Source: Stephanodiscus triporus
Taxonomy: Eukaryota > Bacillariophyta > Thalassiosirophyceae > Thalassiosirales > Thalassiosiraceae
DNA: 26,973 nucleotides
Assembly (NCBI GenBank): GCA_036939755.1
Contig: JALLAZ010000037.1
Span: 1-26,973 of the forward strand
Direction: 5' to 3'
Shown: piece by piece, positions 17,387-26,973 of the stretch
Numbering within the stretch: the first letter of the stretch is position 1
Layout: the number at the start of each line of letters is the position of its first letter
Made by a program: the position numbers and the translations under genes
The notes under the pieces: model-generated
Seen by the model: only the letters and a program-made list of their open reading frames with translations
What the model was told of the DNA's origin: nothing
Databases searched by the model: none

Positions 17387-17875
17387 GGCTTTTGGCGTGT
17401 GGTATTATTATCTACAGTACTCGCATCGAGGAAGATAATAATATTATGGTATGGTAGTGTGCTGCTCGCGCTCGCTCGATCGCCCCCGCCGGCGATGAGC
17501 ACAAAACGAAAACGGTCATGAAATTCAAAAAAAAATCAGACATCATGACCTCTCACGAATCGCGTAAGTACACATACCTACCAGACACTTTCGTAGAAAG
17601 GGAACTCTCTTTTCCGATTTTCTCCCCTAATTTAATCCTTTGTTTGAACGTAGGAGTAAGTACAAAAGTGGTAAGTATCGTAAGTAGAGTAACGTACCTA
17701 TTTCTCCAAGTATTCAAGTGTACTTATCGTAAATAATGCAGATATGAAAAGTTTGGGGCTCAAAATTTTTCATCAAGAAGGCTGAGATTTTCTTATTTTC
17801 TCATTTTCTTATTTTTCTCATTTTTTTATTCATCATCCCATAATATTCTAACTACCATACCTAATTAACGTCAAC
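17387..17875. promoter_or_regulatory. Divergent promoter region with repeated GTAAGTA
   Basis: This 489-bp region separates the start codons of the secreted protein and the SR splicing factor. It holds four exact GTAAGTA heptamers on the plus strand (17,564, 17,656, 17,671 and 17,680), two of them spaced 9 bp apart, and a T-rich tract before the SR start (about 17,790-17,835). No supported coding lies here. Confidence 0.45.
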
Positions 17876-19713
17876 ATGCCACCTCCATCATCCCCCGAAG
17901 CGTCTCCGCTGATGGGCGACGACATGGACATCAAGCCCCCCGGAGGCGGAGGAGGGGGAATGGGCGACGACGACTTCCCCAACGGCGATCGCGGTCCGTC
18001 CCCCCCCCGCGGCGGCGATCGCGATCGCGGGGGAGGGGGCGGCCGTCGGTCGGACCGATCCCGCTCCCCCCGCGACGGCGGCCGTCGCGGCGATCATCGC
18101 GATCGTCGGGACGTCGACCGACGTCGCGACGATCGCGATCGCGGCGGAAGGGGGGGAGGTCGTGGCGGCGGCGGCGACGATCGCGGTCGCGGCGCGAGTC
18201 CCTCCCGATCCCGCAGTCGCAGTCCCCGCGCGGGGGGGGGGCGACGGGGGGGGGGGGACAGGGACAGGGACAGGAGTCGCAGTCGATCGTACGATCGCGA
18301 TCGCGGTCGTCGCGGCGGTGGCAGCCGTGGAGGCGGCGGTCGGGGCGGGGGCGGACGCGGCCGCAGTCCCACGCCCCCCAGCAGGAGCAGGAGTCGCAGT
18401 CCACGCAGTCGCAGTCGCAGTCGCGATCGCGGCAGTCGAGTGAGTTGGACAATTTGCTGTATTGTTCTTTTTTTTTTTTACCCCCCGGTTTGGTTTAATT
18501 TACTTCGCGTCGATTTTTGCTCTCCCTTTTTTTCGGTCTCCGCCGATGTTATTATTAATTTCTCATCCCTGATTTTCGTTCTCTTGCGTCCTCCTCTCCC
18601 TGCATCCCTACTTCCTCCCCTGCCATTCATTATCCCTTCGTCGATATTCTCGCCCCTCCCTTCCAGCGCGATAGGGATCGCTACCGCGATAGGGATCGCG
18701 ATTATCATCGCGGCAGCGGAGGTGACAAGCACGGGATGCCGTACGGCGGTCCTCCCCCCGACAGTTATCGCGGTGAGTTGTGTAGTGTATGGTGGAGTCT
18801 TTTTTCCCTCTCTCTCTCTCATCGGAAAAAATAATAATCCACGCCCCCATCCCCCCCCCCCCCTTTTTTCTCTTTCGTCGTCGAATAAAAATATGTAAAT
18901 GTATCCCTCATCCCCTCATCCTACCCCCCCCCCCCCCCACCGCCGTATATTTTTTTTTCTTTCGCAGGCCGATACGATCGCGACTACGGACCACCCCCGC
19001 CCGGATTCTTCGGCGGTCACGGTGGAGGAGGGGGGGGGGGCCCTCCCGGGGGCCATCCCGGCTTCCCGGGCGATTTCCCCCCCCCCAACAGGGGGGGAGG
19101 GGGACGGCCGGGCGGCGGCCGCGACATGCGACGCGACGACGGCCCCCCCGGCGTGTCCCTCCTCGTCCGGAACGTGTCGCCCGAGATCACAACCCAGGAC
19201 CTCCAGAACGCGTTCAGTCGCATCGGCGACGTTCGCGACGTGTACATCCCCCGCGATTATCACAGCCAGCAGCCCAAGGGATTCGCGTTCATCGAGTACG
19301 CCACCGCCGCGATGGCGGCCGAGGCGCGCGAGGAGATGAACAAGTTCCTGATGAAGGGACGGGAGCTCGAGGTGGTGTACGCGCAGGAGAAGAGGAAGAC
19401 CCCCAACGAGATGAGGGGCAGGGTCGTGGACGGGAAGTTCGAGCAGGGCGGCGGACGCGGCGGCAGGGGCGGGGGGGGGAACGGCTCGGGCGGCGGCCGT
19501 GGCGGAGGCGGGGAGGAGTTTCAGAGGTGAGTGTACAATAATATATCGCGTCCGACCCGATCAAGATATTATTTTCGCTAATCCTAATATGTATCATTTA
19601 TTCGATTCCTCTTCATTTCCCCCCGGTCCCGCAGGTCCTCGTCGTTCGAGAGGATGAAACGCAGAGAGCGCGAGGGAAAGACCTTTTTCCGACCCGACGA
19701 TCGCCGCGATTGA
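17876..19713 (+). CDS. SR-family splicing factor (SCL30/33-SRSF10-like), RS/RGG region plus C-terminal RRM
   Basis: Four exons (17,876-18,439, 18,667-18,772, 18,968-19,526, 19,635-19,713) with GTGAGT donors and pyrimidine-rich AG acceptors give 435 residues. Residues 1-275 are low complexity: RS dipeptides (SRSRSRSPR), RGG/RGR and DRDR stretches, and Pro/Gly-rich segments. One RRM lies at about 287-365. RNP2 is SLLVRNV and RNP1 is KGFAFIEY (327-334). RDVYIPRDYHSQQP and GRELEVVYAQEKRKTPNEMR match plant SCL30/33 and animal SRSF10 proteins, which bind pre-mRNA and guide splice-site choice in the nucleus. The RS region precedes the RRM, the reverse of the commonest SR order. A Gly-rich stretch and a charged tail (SSSFERMKRREREGKTFF) end the protein. 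Exon 2 is 106 bp, so skipping it shifts the frame. Confidence 0.88.
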
Positions 19714-20127
19714 TTCGGGGGGGGGGGGTCTTTTTTGATTAGGGGTGTTTTCGTGTTTCGTGAGCGTGGTCATTGGTATGGCGTTGTTTAATCGTTGACT
19801 GTGACATTTTTGGTTCCGCAAAGACCGGTTTTTTTACCAAGGACCTTGCAATGAAGAATGAAGAAAAGAAGGACACGATCGCACTGACTGCTCCGGGGGA
19901 GCGCGGGTGGGGGGGGGGGGACGAGTCGTGAGGTATTGCACGATGTGTGTTTTGATGACGAAGAGATATATAGATTATATGAGTGCTGGGTACCAAGAAG
20001 GAAGACTTGAAGATTAGGCTTTGGTCATGTGAAGGAAGTGCGGAGTATGTCCATTGGAGGAAAGAAATGAAGATATTAACCTTTTGGGCCGGCGCAAGAA
20101 GCGAAAGTACATCCATAGGCAAGTTTT

Positions 20128-20157
20128 CGCCGTGGGGGAATTCGTTTTCCCACGGCG
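20128..20157. repeat. Perfect 9-bp inverted repeat (hairpin)
   Basis: CGCCGTGGG (20,128-20,136) pairs with CCCACGGCG (20,149-20,157) across a 12-base loop containing GAATTC. It lies about 400 bp past the SR stop codon. A structural role is not shown. Confidence 0.6.
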
Positions 20158-20549
20158 TCAAGTATATATCAAGAAAAAAGAATAACTACATTTATGTTTA
20201 CCATGATATTTCTGAAGTTATTTCAAGCTGAAGTCGTGCTGGGACCAAGTTCAAGTACGAAGGTCAAGCGGCTCCGTCTTCTGCTTTTGTAGAAATATTT
20301 TGTCATTTTCTTGGCAGGCAAGAGAAGAACAGGATTTCCTCGTCATTTTAGATTGAATCATACCACCCCCCCTCCCTCCCGAACACAGGTCTTGCAAGGG
20401 CTCCAACAGGTTGATCCAGTTGCTTTTTTGCAGTCTTGGTATCATCCCACTCGCTGTGATTGAGCCTAAGACGATACTCAGCTTCCACTGCTTGTGAAGC
20501 GAGTTCCACTGTCCCCAGTGATGTGATCTCACCTGAACGTTCTCTCTGT

Positions 20550-20646
20550 GAAGTGTGCTACAAGTATACTCGTCTATCAGCTGGTTCCTTCATTATTATT
20601 CGAATAGGACTCTCCGGGTCTCTGCCCTCCGCTTAGATGATGCCTG
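20550..20646. repeat. Diverged direct repeat, copy 1
   Basis: GAAGTGTGCTACA is followed by CTGGTTCCTTCATTATTATT, then CGAATAGGACTCTCCGGGTC and CTTAGATGATGCCTGG. It aligns with copy 2 about 220 bp downstream at most positions, except for an extra 12-14 bases near its start. Confidence 0.6.
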
Positions 20647-20784
20647 GTGTCGCATCCAGGATACAAGTTCGGTTTCTGCAATAGAGTATCTATAATCAAC
20701 AATCAACAGTAGAACTAAGACAGTTGGACAGATGATCGAAGTGAGAAATTATGTATTCTGACCAAGATGTAAACTTTACCCAAG

Positions 20785-20871
20785 CGAAGAGTGTTCTACA
20801 GGCTGGGTCCATCATTATTCTTGGAATAGGATTCTCCAGGTCTTTGTCCTTGTCTGCTTAGATAATGCCTC
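20785..20871. repeat. Diverged direct repeat, copy 2
   Basis: GAAGAGTGTTCTACA, GCTGGGTCCATCATTATTC, TGGAATAGGATTCTCCAGGT and CTTAGATAATGCCTCA match copy 1 in order. The copies differ mainly by single substitutions, so the duplication is old. Confidence 0.6.
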
Positions 20872-21276
20872 ACACAATACAACACCACATTTCTTCCCTT
20901 GTGTTGCTCTAATTTTGGTCAAGTTTTGTGCTTCAATGTTGTGGCCTTTTTTCGGAATGTGTCAAAGTAGTTCTAATTAATGTACAACATCTATTATGCA
21001 ACAGTCAACATTCTCTGTACTATTTTTTCATAGGATACTATCCAGACGACTGCCGCATTTCTTCGACTTCGAAGGGGTACCTGATTTGCAATCGGTGGTG
21101 GGAGGTGGGGGCGGCGGTCCAAGTCTGACGATTGAGACACAAGTGCACACGCATCGACATTGAAGGTCTTAGTCTTCGTTTTCTTCAGACAGGTGGAACT
21201 TAAGCGAATGAAAAATAATAGGATAGATAGGACATGAGATGTGCGTCAACAAACTCATTACAGAGATTATCAGAAA

Positions 21277-24200
21277 TTAGCTAGCTTGATCTCTTGCTGC
21301 CCTCTTTGACGCAAGCCACAATTTCATCTTCTCCTTCAGCTCCACCGCAGGAACGACATCATCGATGCTGAGCTGCTTTCTATTGAAAGGATCAGTGTCA
21401 TTATTTAGGAGATGGTGTGTAATAGTCCGGCGGTCAACAACATTGTTACTGGTCGGTAATAAAACAGGATCTGTCATGAATTCTTGCATGAGAGGATCCA
21501 AGAACTCTTCCGGTGCATCTTCGTACAAATCTTCGTCACTTATCAAAGACTTGGAGGCAACTTCAACCTTGATGGCAAGAAGGTCGAAAAGCTCCATACT
21601 TTCTCCAATGAGCAGGCCTAACTTCCTACAAGTTTTGACCGATTTACTCATGAGATCCGCCGTGTAATATCCACTCCTGGCACACTCAATCTGAAACTCA
21701 TCCGCTGCGGCAAACGACGAAAACACAACGCAGAGATCTTGCAGCATTTCCTTCGGACGAAAGTTATAAGTCTCCGGATTGTCAACCTTCAAATCGAGGC
21801 CTCTGGACCCCACCAACTTGTTCAGCACGTGCAAAAGCATATTTGCAAGGCGGGGGCACATGTCAGGCAAAAGAAACATATCGCGAATGTCCTTGTCGGT
21901 GTTGAGGAAACCGAGCATCTTCATCACGGAATTACAGAGCGGAAGGACGTGTTTCACCTGTTGCTCATTACTCTCATGGCGTGCGGTGATCGTCTCCCGT
22001 TCTTCCTCGCTAAGGGCTGCCCATTCCTGGGGATTGGCCATCTGCACCTGGACGGTGCGGATAGAAGGCAGCGTCTCCATGACACTCGCGAACTTATCGT
22101 TCATTTCGTTGACGATGCCGTTGGCAAATGTGATGAAGCTCTTTTTGTCTTCGGTAATACCTTTGAAGGCAGCCTTGTGATCTGGACTGTCCCACAAAAA
22201 CTTGAGCAACGCCGCGATCTTAGTCCGGTGATCGTTCTTCTCGTAATAGCCCGTATTTTCCACTTCTCCATATAAGAGAAGCAATGAGGGTGCCAAAGTT
22301 TCTTTGGACATTCTATCGGATGTGAGGTACGGCTGTCCCCCCGCTAGAGGATCGCATGTGACCGAGTCCGGAACCTCGCTGTGACGGTCGGAATTTCGCG
22401 GCAGAAAAATATCATGAAGCACATCTCCAAGTTTTGCGCGCAGATTGTAGTTCCGAACGAGCTGGTTAACGAGTAAAAAAAGAAGATAGTGAGGGCCTTC
22501 CGCCAAAGAGGGTCAAAAGTGACGATTCCTTTTTCACTCACGTGAGAATAGTCCTTTGAAAGTAATGTCACCGTCAATCGGAACAGGTTACCAAAGTCCA
22601 AACCCGCCAATAAGTTACCCGCGAAACTTGACGCGTAGACGAGCACCGAGCACATGTCGTCGACGATGTGCTCCGGCATCGTCTTGAGCTGATCCTTGTT
22701 CAACTGCAATAGAATTCCCGCGGCCATGTTGTAGAATCGGGCCACGTCGGCGATGAATGTTGGGGACATCATCACGATCTCCTTGCTGAATTGCACTTGC
22801 AAAATACGGTCGAATCTGGGATCGGACCGCGGGTCGCCGTTCTGCTGTCGTATGGTTCGGTGGATGTGGTAGACGTTGCGGACGATGTTCTCGTACCGGC
22901 TCGCGCCAGGTACGACGCTCAGCGCAAGCGATCGCGAGCAGAAGAAGAAACATAGTGGAATGAAGCTGTTCTTGGGACTGTATGTCACCCCCTCGATGGT
23001 GACGTTTTCGCCGAGGCGGGGCAACGCGTTGTCCCCCGTCAAATCGTAGACCCCGCCGTGACTTTCGGGAGCACACACGAAGTCTGGGTCCACCAAAGCG
23101 GCCTTTTTGGCGTCGTCTATGAACGGCTCGCAAAGTTTCAATAAAACGACGGATAGGTTCATCAGCAGCTCCTCACTGCTGACCTTCGACCTATCGGGAC
23201 GCATCGCGTCCGCGGCGACGTTCAACAAGAGCGCGTCGATGAGCCATTGTATCACCTGGAAAAAAGTGGAAACGAAGGACGGATAGAGACATTGAGATGG
23301 ATCGACAGCGCACACGGCCCGATATCGTTAGGGGTCGGACGCCACCACATCGTTCGAAACACTCACCCGCTTCCGCGACTCCTCCCCCGCGACGACCAGC
23401 TGCCTAACCAATTCGTTGCACTTGCCCTGGTACAATTCCAACTGTCGCCGAAAGCCGCCCGCGATCTGAGACACGTCCTTCCTCGATCGAGCCGCTGCGC
23501 CCGAGAACGACGACGCCACGGAGGGCATGGAGGGATTCGATCCCTCGGTAGGCAGGCCGAGGCGCAATACCAATCCCAATATCGTGTCTTTCTCGAGGGC
23601 CGGTCCCGACCGGCGAAGGTGGTACGCCCCCGGAGGAAGCAGGCGAGACGCGTCTCCCCCCCCACCCCGCATGGATTGGATCATGCGCATCATGGCGAGC
23701 TGCTGCACGGACGCGGTCTCGACTCGCTCGTTCGCGGATGGCGCACCGGGGGGGGGAAGGAGGAACGACGGAAGGCAGGCGAGGGCCGATGCCGCCCTCC
23801 TGTTCGTGCAAAGCTCTCGCAATGCCGAGACGAGGTAGAGGCCGCCCCCACCGACCGCGCCGTCGTTGTTCGTCGACGCACTACCCTCGTCGAGTAGAGA
23901 ATGACATTTGGACAGCGAGTCGACGATGTGCCCGACGACGTCCCCGATCACGACCGCGAATTCGTCCCGTCCCTGGGAGTGCAGCTCCTCGCACAGGCAG
24001 TGATAGAACGACGTGTTCTTCCCGAGCGAGTCGAACGTGATCGACGAGGCTGGGTCCGATGACGCGGCGGATAGGCATTTGGCGAGTTGGAGGGATGCGT
24101 CGTTCCCGAGCTCGAACAGGTCCGGGACCATGAGGGAGGACGCGGCGTAGCTCACGACCTGTTTTTTGGGGGGCGGGGGGGGGGGGGGACACGGAACGTG

Positions 24201-25481
24201 AACGTCGAGAGATGGAAAGAATGAGAACGGAAGATGGTGGGATCGCGTTCACACGCTACGGTGTCAGATACACGGAGAGAATGGGGAAAAAGGCGAAGGC
24301 GGATTCACAAACCACACCCCCCCCCCCTTCCTCGTCTAGGTCGAACGTGCCGGCATATCCCCACCCACCCACCCTTCGAGCGGAAACGAACGCGACCACG
24401 ATGATTTGGGCCGAAAACCAAACAACAACAACAACAATAAACGCACCTGCACCTTGACCTGCTCGAGGATCTCCATCATCTCTGCCTCCTCCTCCTCAAT
24501 TGTCATCCTCGCGGAAGTCGATGTCGTCTTCCTACCCCCATCTCCCGCCGCTCCTCCTCCTCCTCCTCCTCCTCCTCCTCCGGATTGCCTCAGCTCCCTC
24601 ATCTCCTCCCCCGCACGTCGATGACATCCCCCCAGGTACGATATCAATCCCCCTCCCGTCGCCGCCCTCGTGCTCGACGACACGAGCTCCGGCGAATCCG
24701 GCGACAACGACAATCGCGCGGTGAGCAGCTCGGCGACGTGACGGGGCTCGACGCCCCCCGGACATATCGCGACGTCGTTCGCGTCGAAGTCGTCGTCGAG
24801 CGCGAGACGCACGCAGTCGTACGACGACGACGACGACGACGGCGGGGCGTGGTGTCGACGACGACGATCGGGGGAGGAAGAAATATTATTATCGTCGTCG
24901 TACGTCACGCGGAGCACCCGTCGCAGGAGTTGGGATTTGCGACGACGGTACTTCGCGAGTGGATCGACGACGACGACCGCGGGCGACGGCGCCGTCGTCG
25001 TCGGGGGGGGGGAGGGGACGGTCTCGACCCGGGAGGAGGACGTGGGGGCGGCGGGGGACGAGGGCGATCCTCCGACGATCGACGTCGACGACGACGACGA
25101 CGACGACGAATACGACGCTCCCGCCGTACCACCGACGACGACGTCGTCGTCGATCTCCATGGGCCGGGCGCGGCCGTCGTCGTCATCGTCGTCGTCGTCG
25201 TCGTCGTCGACGACGGCGTCCGCGGCACCCGCGCGATCGCCGCTTCCCGTCGTCGTCGTCTTCGTCGCGGTCGTCGCGTTCCCCCCGTTCGCTGCCGCCG
25301 CGGCCGCGTTGTCGGCGGGCGCATCGAACGACGCGCCCGCCAGCCTCGCCATGCGCTTGGCGCGAACCTCGTCCTCGGATATGGCGGGTGTGGCGGCCGT
25401 TGACGACGACGACGACGACGACGACGAGGAGGCCCTGCCGCCGAGGGCCCAGCTTGCGATGTCGGGGAGGAAGCCGCTCAT
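21277..25481 (-). CDS. UFD2: Ubiquitin chain-elongation factor E4, UFD2/UBE4 family, with U-box
   Basis: Four exons (25,481-24,447, 24,158-23,367, 23,255-22,542, 22,461-21,277), all joined in phase 0, give 1,241 residues. E4 ligases extend short ubiquitin chains, act with the Cdc48/p97 segregase, and feed substrates to the proteasome. The N-terminal 345 residues are low complexity (runs of Ser, Asp, Thr, Ala, Gly), apart from EDEVRAKRMARLAGASF, which resembles the short RRxRLARL motif at the start of UBE4 proteins. The UFD2 core covers the middle, with FIPLCFFFCSRSLALSVVPG, and the LVRNYNLRAKLGDVLHDIF segment restored by removing an 80-bp intron that ends GTTAACCAG. The U-box fills the last 80 residues: PEEFLDPLMQEFMTDPVLLP, VVDRRTITHHLLN and TDPFNRKQLSIDDVVP. 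The length fits the family. The third exon holds no clear further intron. Regulation is not evident beyond the foldback upstream. Confidence 0.92.
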
Positions 25482-26592
25482 TTGTTTTTGTCTTTGTCTT
25501 TGTGTGTTTGTTTGGACTTTATTTTTATGTCTTCTTGTGATGGTGGTGGTGGGGGGGGGGGGGGGGGGAACGCCGACGTTCGGCCTTTGTCTCTTGTCGA
25601 CCAGATGAGACCTTCTCTTCCAGTAAAGTATCTTCCGTGCTTTGTCTTGGTCTTCGTTTTTGTCGGTGGTGGTGGTCGGCTTCGTTGTCCGGCCCCCTCT
25701 TGTCTCTCCTCTCTCGATTGATTTCTTCTCGATTTCGAGCGAAGATACTACAGTCTCCAGTACAATTGCGCGTGGTTCCCATACCTTTTCGTAGAGAGCT
25801 ACTGTAGGAACAGTACGAAGGGAAATATCTCGATATTTCCCTTGTCGCAGTTGTACTGGAGACTGTCGTATCTGAGCCTCCTAATATAAGTGGCGCCCTA
25901 ATTATTCTCGCGGGGCTTGGAGGGTCTCCCCGCTGGATTCGGGCCCGCGAACAGCTGCCGGCCACCACACACAAACACAAAACCACGCGCGGGGCCGGGC
26001 CGCGCCGGCCGGTGTGGGCAAAAAAAAAGCGACTCGCTCGCCAAAATATCTACTCTACGATACTACTTCACCACAAGAAAAGTTCTCTCAACCAAACCAC
26101 AACCAAACCACCACGAACACCGTACCGCACCATCCACTCTTCGGCGGACGTTCTCCCTTGCGAAGGTAAGCATGTCCCATGACCTCCCCGGCCGCCCGCC
26201 CGCCCCCCCTAAATACAACGATTTGTCATATATATTATCTCGCGCCCTCCCATCCCGGACGGAGGAGGAGCGCACCCGGGGGCGGGCACCTACTTACCTC
26301 TTCCTTGCGTCATCGTCTCTCCTTCCATCCCCTCCCCTCCTCCCTCCTCCCATTGCCCCGCCCCTCGCTCGCCTCCGTCCGTACCCCTCCTCCCTCCTCT
26401 CTCGGCCATTGTACTTTTTCGTTTCTCCGTCGCGGCGGTCCAAACATCCATCCATCCATCTCTCGCCTCCTCTCGCGCTCAAAAACCTCTTCGCTCCCCC
26501 CTTCCTCTCTCTCTCCTCCCCCAAAATGGAATAATATATACACAGGGACCGTATCATTATCCCGAGGAGCCGCGCGCGCGATATATATAAAT
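25482..26592. promoter_or_regulatory. Divergent promoter region with G/C-runs and a foldback
   Basis: This 1.1-kb region separates the E4 ligase start (minus) from the next coding start (plus). Close to the E4 start is a run of about 20 G (25,549-25,568), which is C-rich in that transcript. A 131-bp foldback follows (see its entry), then a GC-rich palindromic patch (GGCCGGGCCGCGCCGGCC, about 25,992-26,012). The right half is pyrimidine-rich. A possible 5' UTR intron of the plus-strand gene starts at GAAG/GTAAGC (26,166) and could end at ACACAG (26,545). No other coding was supported. Confidence 0.45.
25743..25873. repeat. 131-bp foldback with nested inverted repeats (MITE-like or structured RNA)
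   Basis: The outer arms are 28 bp (25,743-25,770 and 25,846-25,873), AGATAC(T/G)ACAGTCTC and CAGTACAA(T/C)TGCG, with 26 of 28 positions paired. Inside is a perfect 12-bp hairpin, AAGGGAAATATC/GATATTTCCCTT (25,818-25,843), with a 2-base spacer. There is also a 6-bp TACTGT/ACAGTA hairpin (25,800-25,815) with a 4-base loop. No protein is encoded. The identity (foldback transposon or structured RNA) is open. Confidence 0.75.
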
Positions 26593-26973
26593 ATGCCGCC
26601 GCCGCCGCCCCTCCCCCCGACGACGACGACTTCGACGAAACGCGACGACCATCATCATCGCGCCGCGATCGAACGCGCCGAATCCAGGGGCGGGATATCC
26701 GAGGCCCAGACCGCGTACCAGTCGGCGATACTCGATCGCGTCGACGACGTCATCATGGGCGACGGGGGTGGGGGGGGGGACGTCGCGGGCGCGAACGACA
26801 ACGCGGCGAACGCGGCGGCGAGGGACGAGATCGTCGAATTGTGGCTCGGATACGCGAATCTCAATCGGAGGTCGAATCTGGTGAGTAGTAGTACGTAGTT
26901 TGTTGGTCGGGGAGGAAGTCGAATCGCGGTGATGAGCGAGCGAGCGAGAACGCGTTTTTTTTTTTCTTCCCCC
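26593..26973 (+). CDS. First coding exon of an unidentified gene, truncated by the window end
   Basis: An ATG at 26,593 opens a frame that runs 96 codons to a good donor at 26,880 (AATCTG/GTGAGTAG), after which intron sequence continues to the window end. The exon encodes a Pro run (PPPPPLPPTTTTSTK), His/Arg residues, then SRGGISEAQTAYQSAILDRV, a Gly run, and a helical NAAARDEIVELWLGYANLNR. The last part looks like the start of a folded domain but I do not recognise a family. The ATG lies only a few bases after a TATATATAAAT run, so the transcript probably starts well upstream; a 5' UTR intron (26,166-26,545) is possible. An upstream in-frame extension exists but has no clear protein character. 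Confidence 0.5.

Larger units (their letters stand above)
19714..21276. other. Large intergenic stretch with diverged repeats and a hairpin, no gene recognised
   Basis: This 1.56-kb stretch lies between the 3' ends of the convergent SR and E4 ligase genes. Open frames are short and show no family motif. A minus-strand frame at 20,251-20,532 (HWGQWNSLHKQWKLSIVLGS) could be a repeat-derived remnant. Features seen are a G-run just after the SR stop, a GC-rich hairpin at 20,128-20,157, and two diverged direct copies of a roughly 80-bp sequence at 20,550-20,646 and 20,785-20,871. It may be degraded transposon DNA. Confidence 0.5.

Noticed and set aside
17931..18452. Long minus-strand Arg/Asp-rich frame opposite the SR exon 1
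   Set aside because: It is produced by GATCGC repeats that are nearly self-complementary; the plus frame carries RS dipeptides and splices to an RRM.
20251..20532. Minus-strand 93-codon frame with several Trp residues
   Set aside because: No recognised motif, no splice partner, and AT-rich flanks with repeats; at most a repeat-derived remnant.
24585..25608. Several long plus-strand frames (Arg-rich, or Ser/Asp/Ala-rich) opposite the E4 ligase first exon
   Set aside because: They come from CGA/GTC trinucleotide repeats that stay open in many frames; the minus frame splices into a recognised UFD2 core.

Overview
The window looks like nuclear DNA of a stramenopile alga, most probably a diatom; I cannot name the genus. 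The reasons are short GT-AG introns, a small protein whose N-terminus fits the bipartite plastid presequence of complex plastids (signal peptide followed by S/FAP), a secreted one-TM protein of a type common in diatoms, a CPF1-type cryptochrome/photolyase, and tyrosine-recombinase retroelements of a type I recognise from diatoms. No prokaryotic operon, CRISPR array, rRNA or tRNA gene was seen.

Left third (1-11,040) is transposon territory, all on the minus strand. A decayed PiggyBac-like transposase lies at about 152-2,108. An approximately 8.2-kb tyrosine-recombinase (DIRS/Ngaro-like) retroelement lies at about 2,694-10,886. Read 5' to 3' on the minus strand its order is Gag-like ORF, second ORF of unknown role, reverse transcriptase, RNase H, Cys/His zinc finger, tyrosine recombinase. 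Both elements carry several frameshifts and in-frame TGA codons, and the retroelement has an internal tandem duplication. Next to its 5' end is an apparent 3' remnant of a spliced host gene (about 11,059-11,348).

Middle (11,041-19,713) holds host genes: a 111-aa protein with a duplicated GEELF-x-VHL motif (+); a CPF1 cryptochrome/6-4 photolyase (-, 2 exons), divergent from an 87-aa putative plastid protein (+, 2 exons) across a promoter with a 12-bp palindromic G-box; a secreted type I membrane protein with an RRL site and an acidic N/Q-rich stretch (-, 3 exons), loosely silicanin-like; and an SR splicing factor of the SCL30/33-SRSF10 type (+, 4 exons).

Right part (19,714-26,973) has a 1.56-kb gap with diverged repeats, then a four-exon UFD2/UBE4-type E4 ubiquitin ligase (-) with a conserved C-terminal U-box and a low-complexity N-terminus. 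Upstream is a promoter region with a striking 131-bp foldback structure, and finally the first coding exon of an unidentified + strand gene that runs off the window.

The genes do not form one pathway. The best new leads are the fusion-like zinc finger/recombinase retroelement, the host gene remnant beside it, the secreted RRL/NQ-rich protein, the light-linked divergent promoter, the possible unproductive splicing of the SR gene, and the foldback upstream of the E4 ligase. All exon joins were worked out by eye from splice consensus plus reading-frame and family continuity; none is backed by transcript data.
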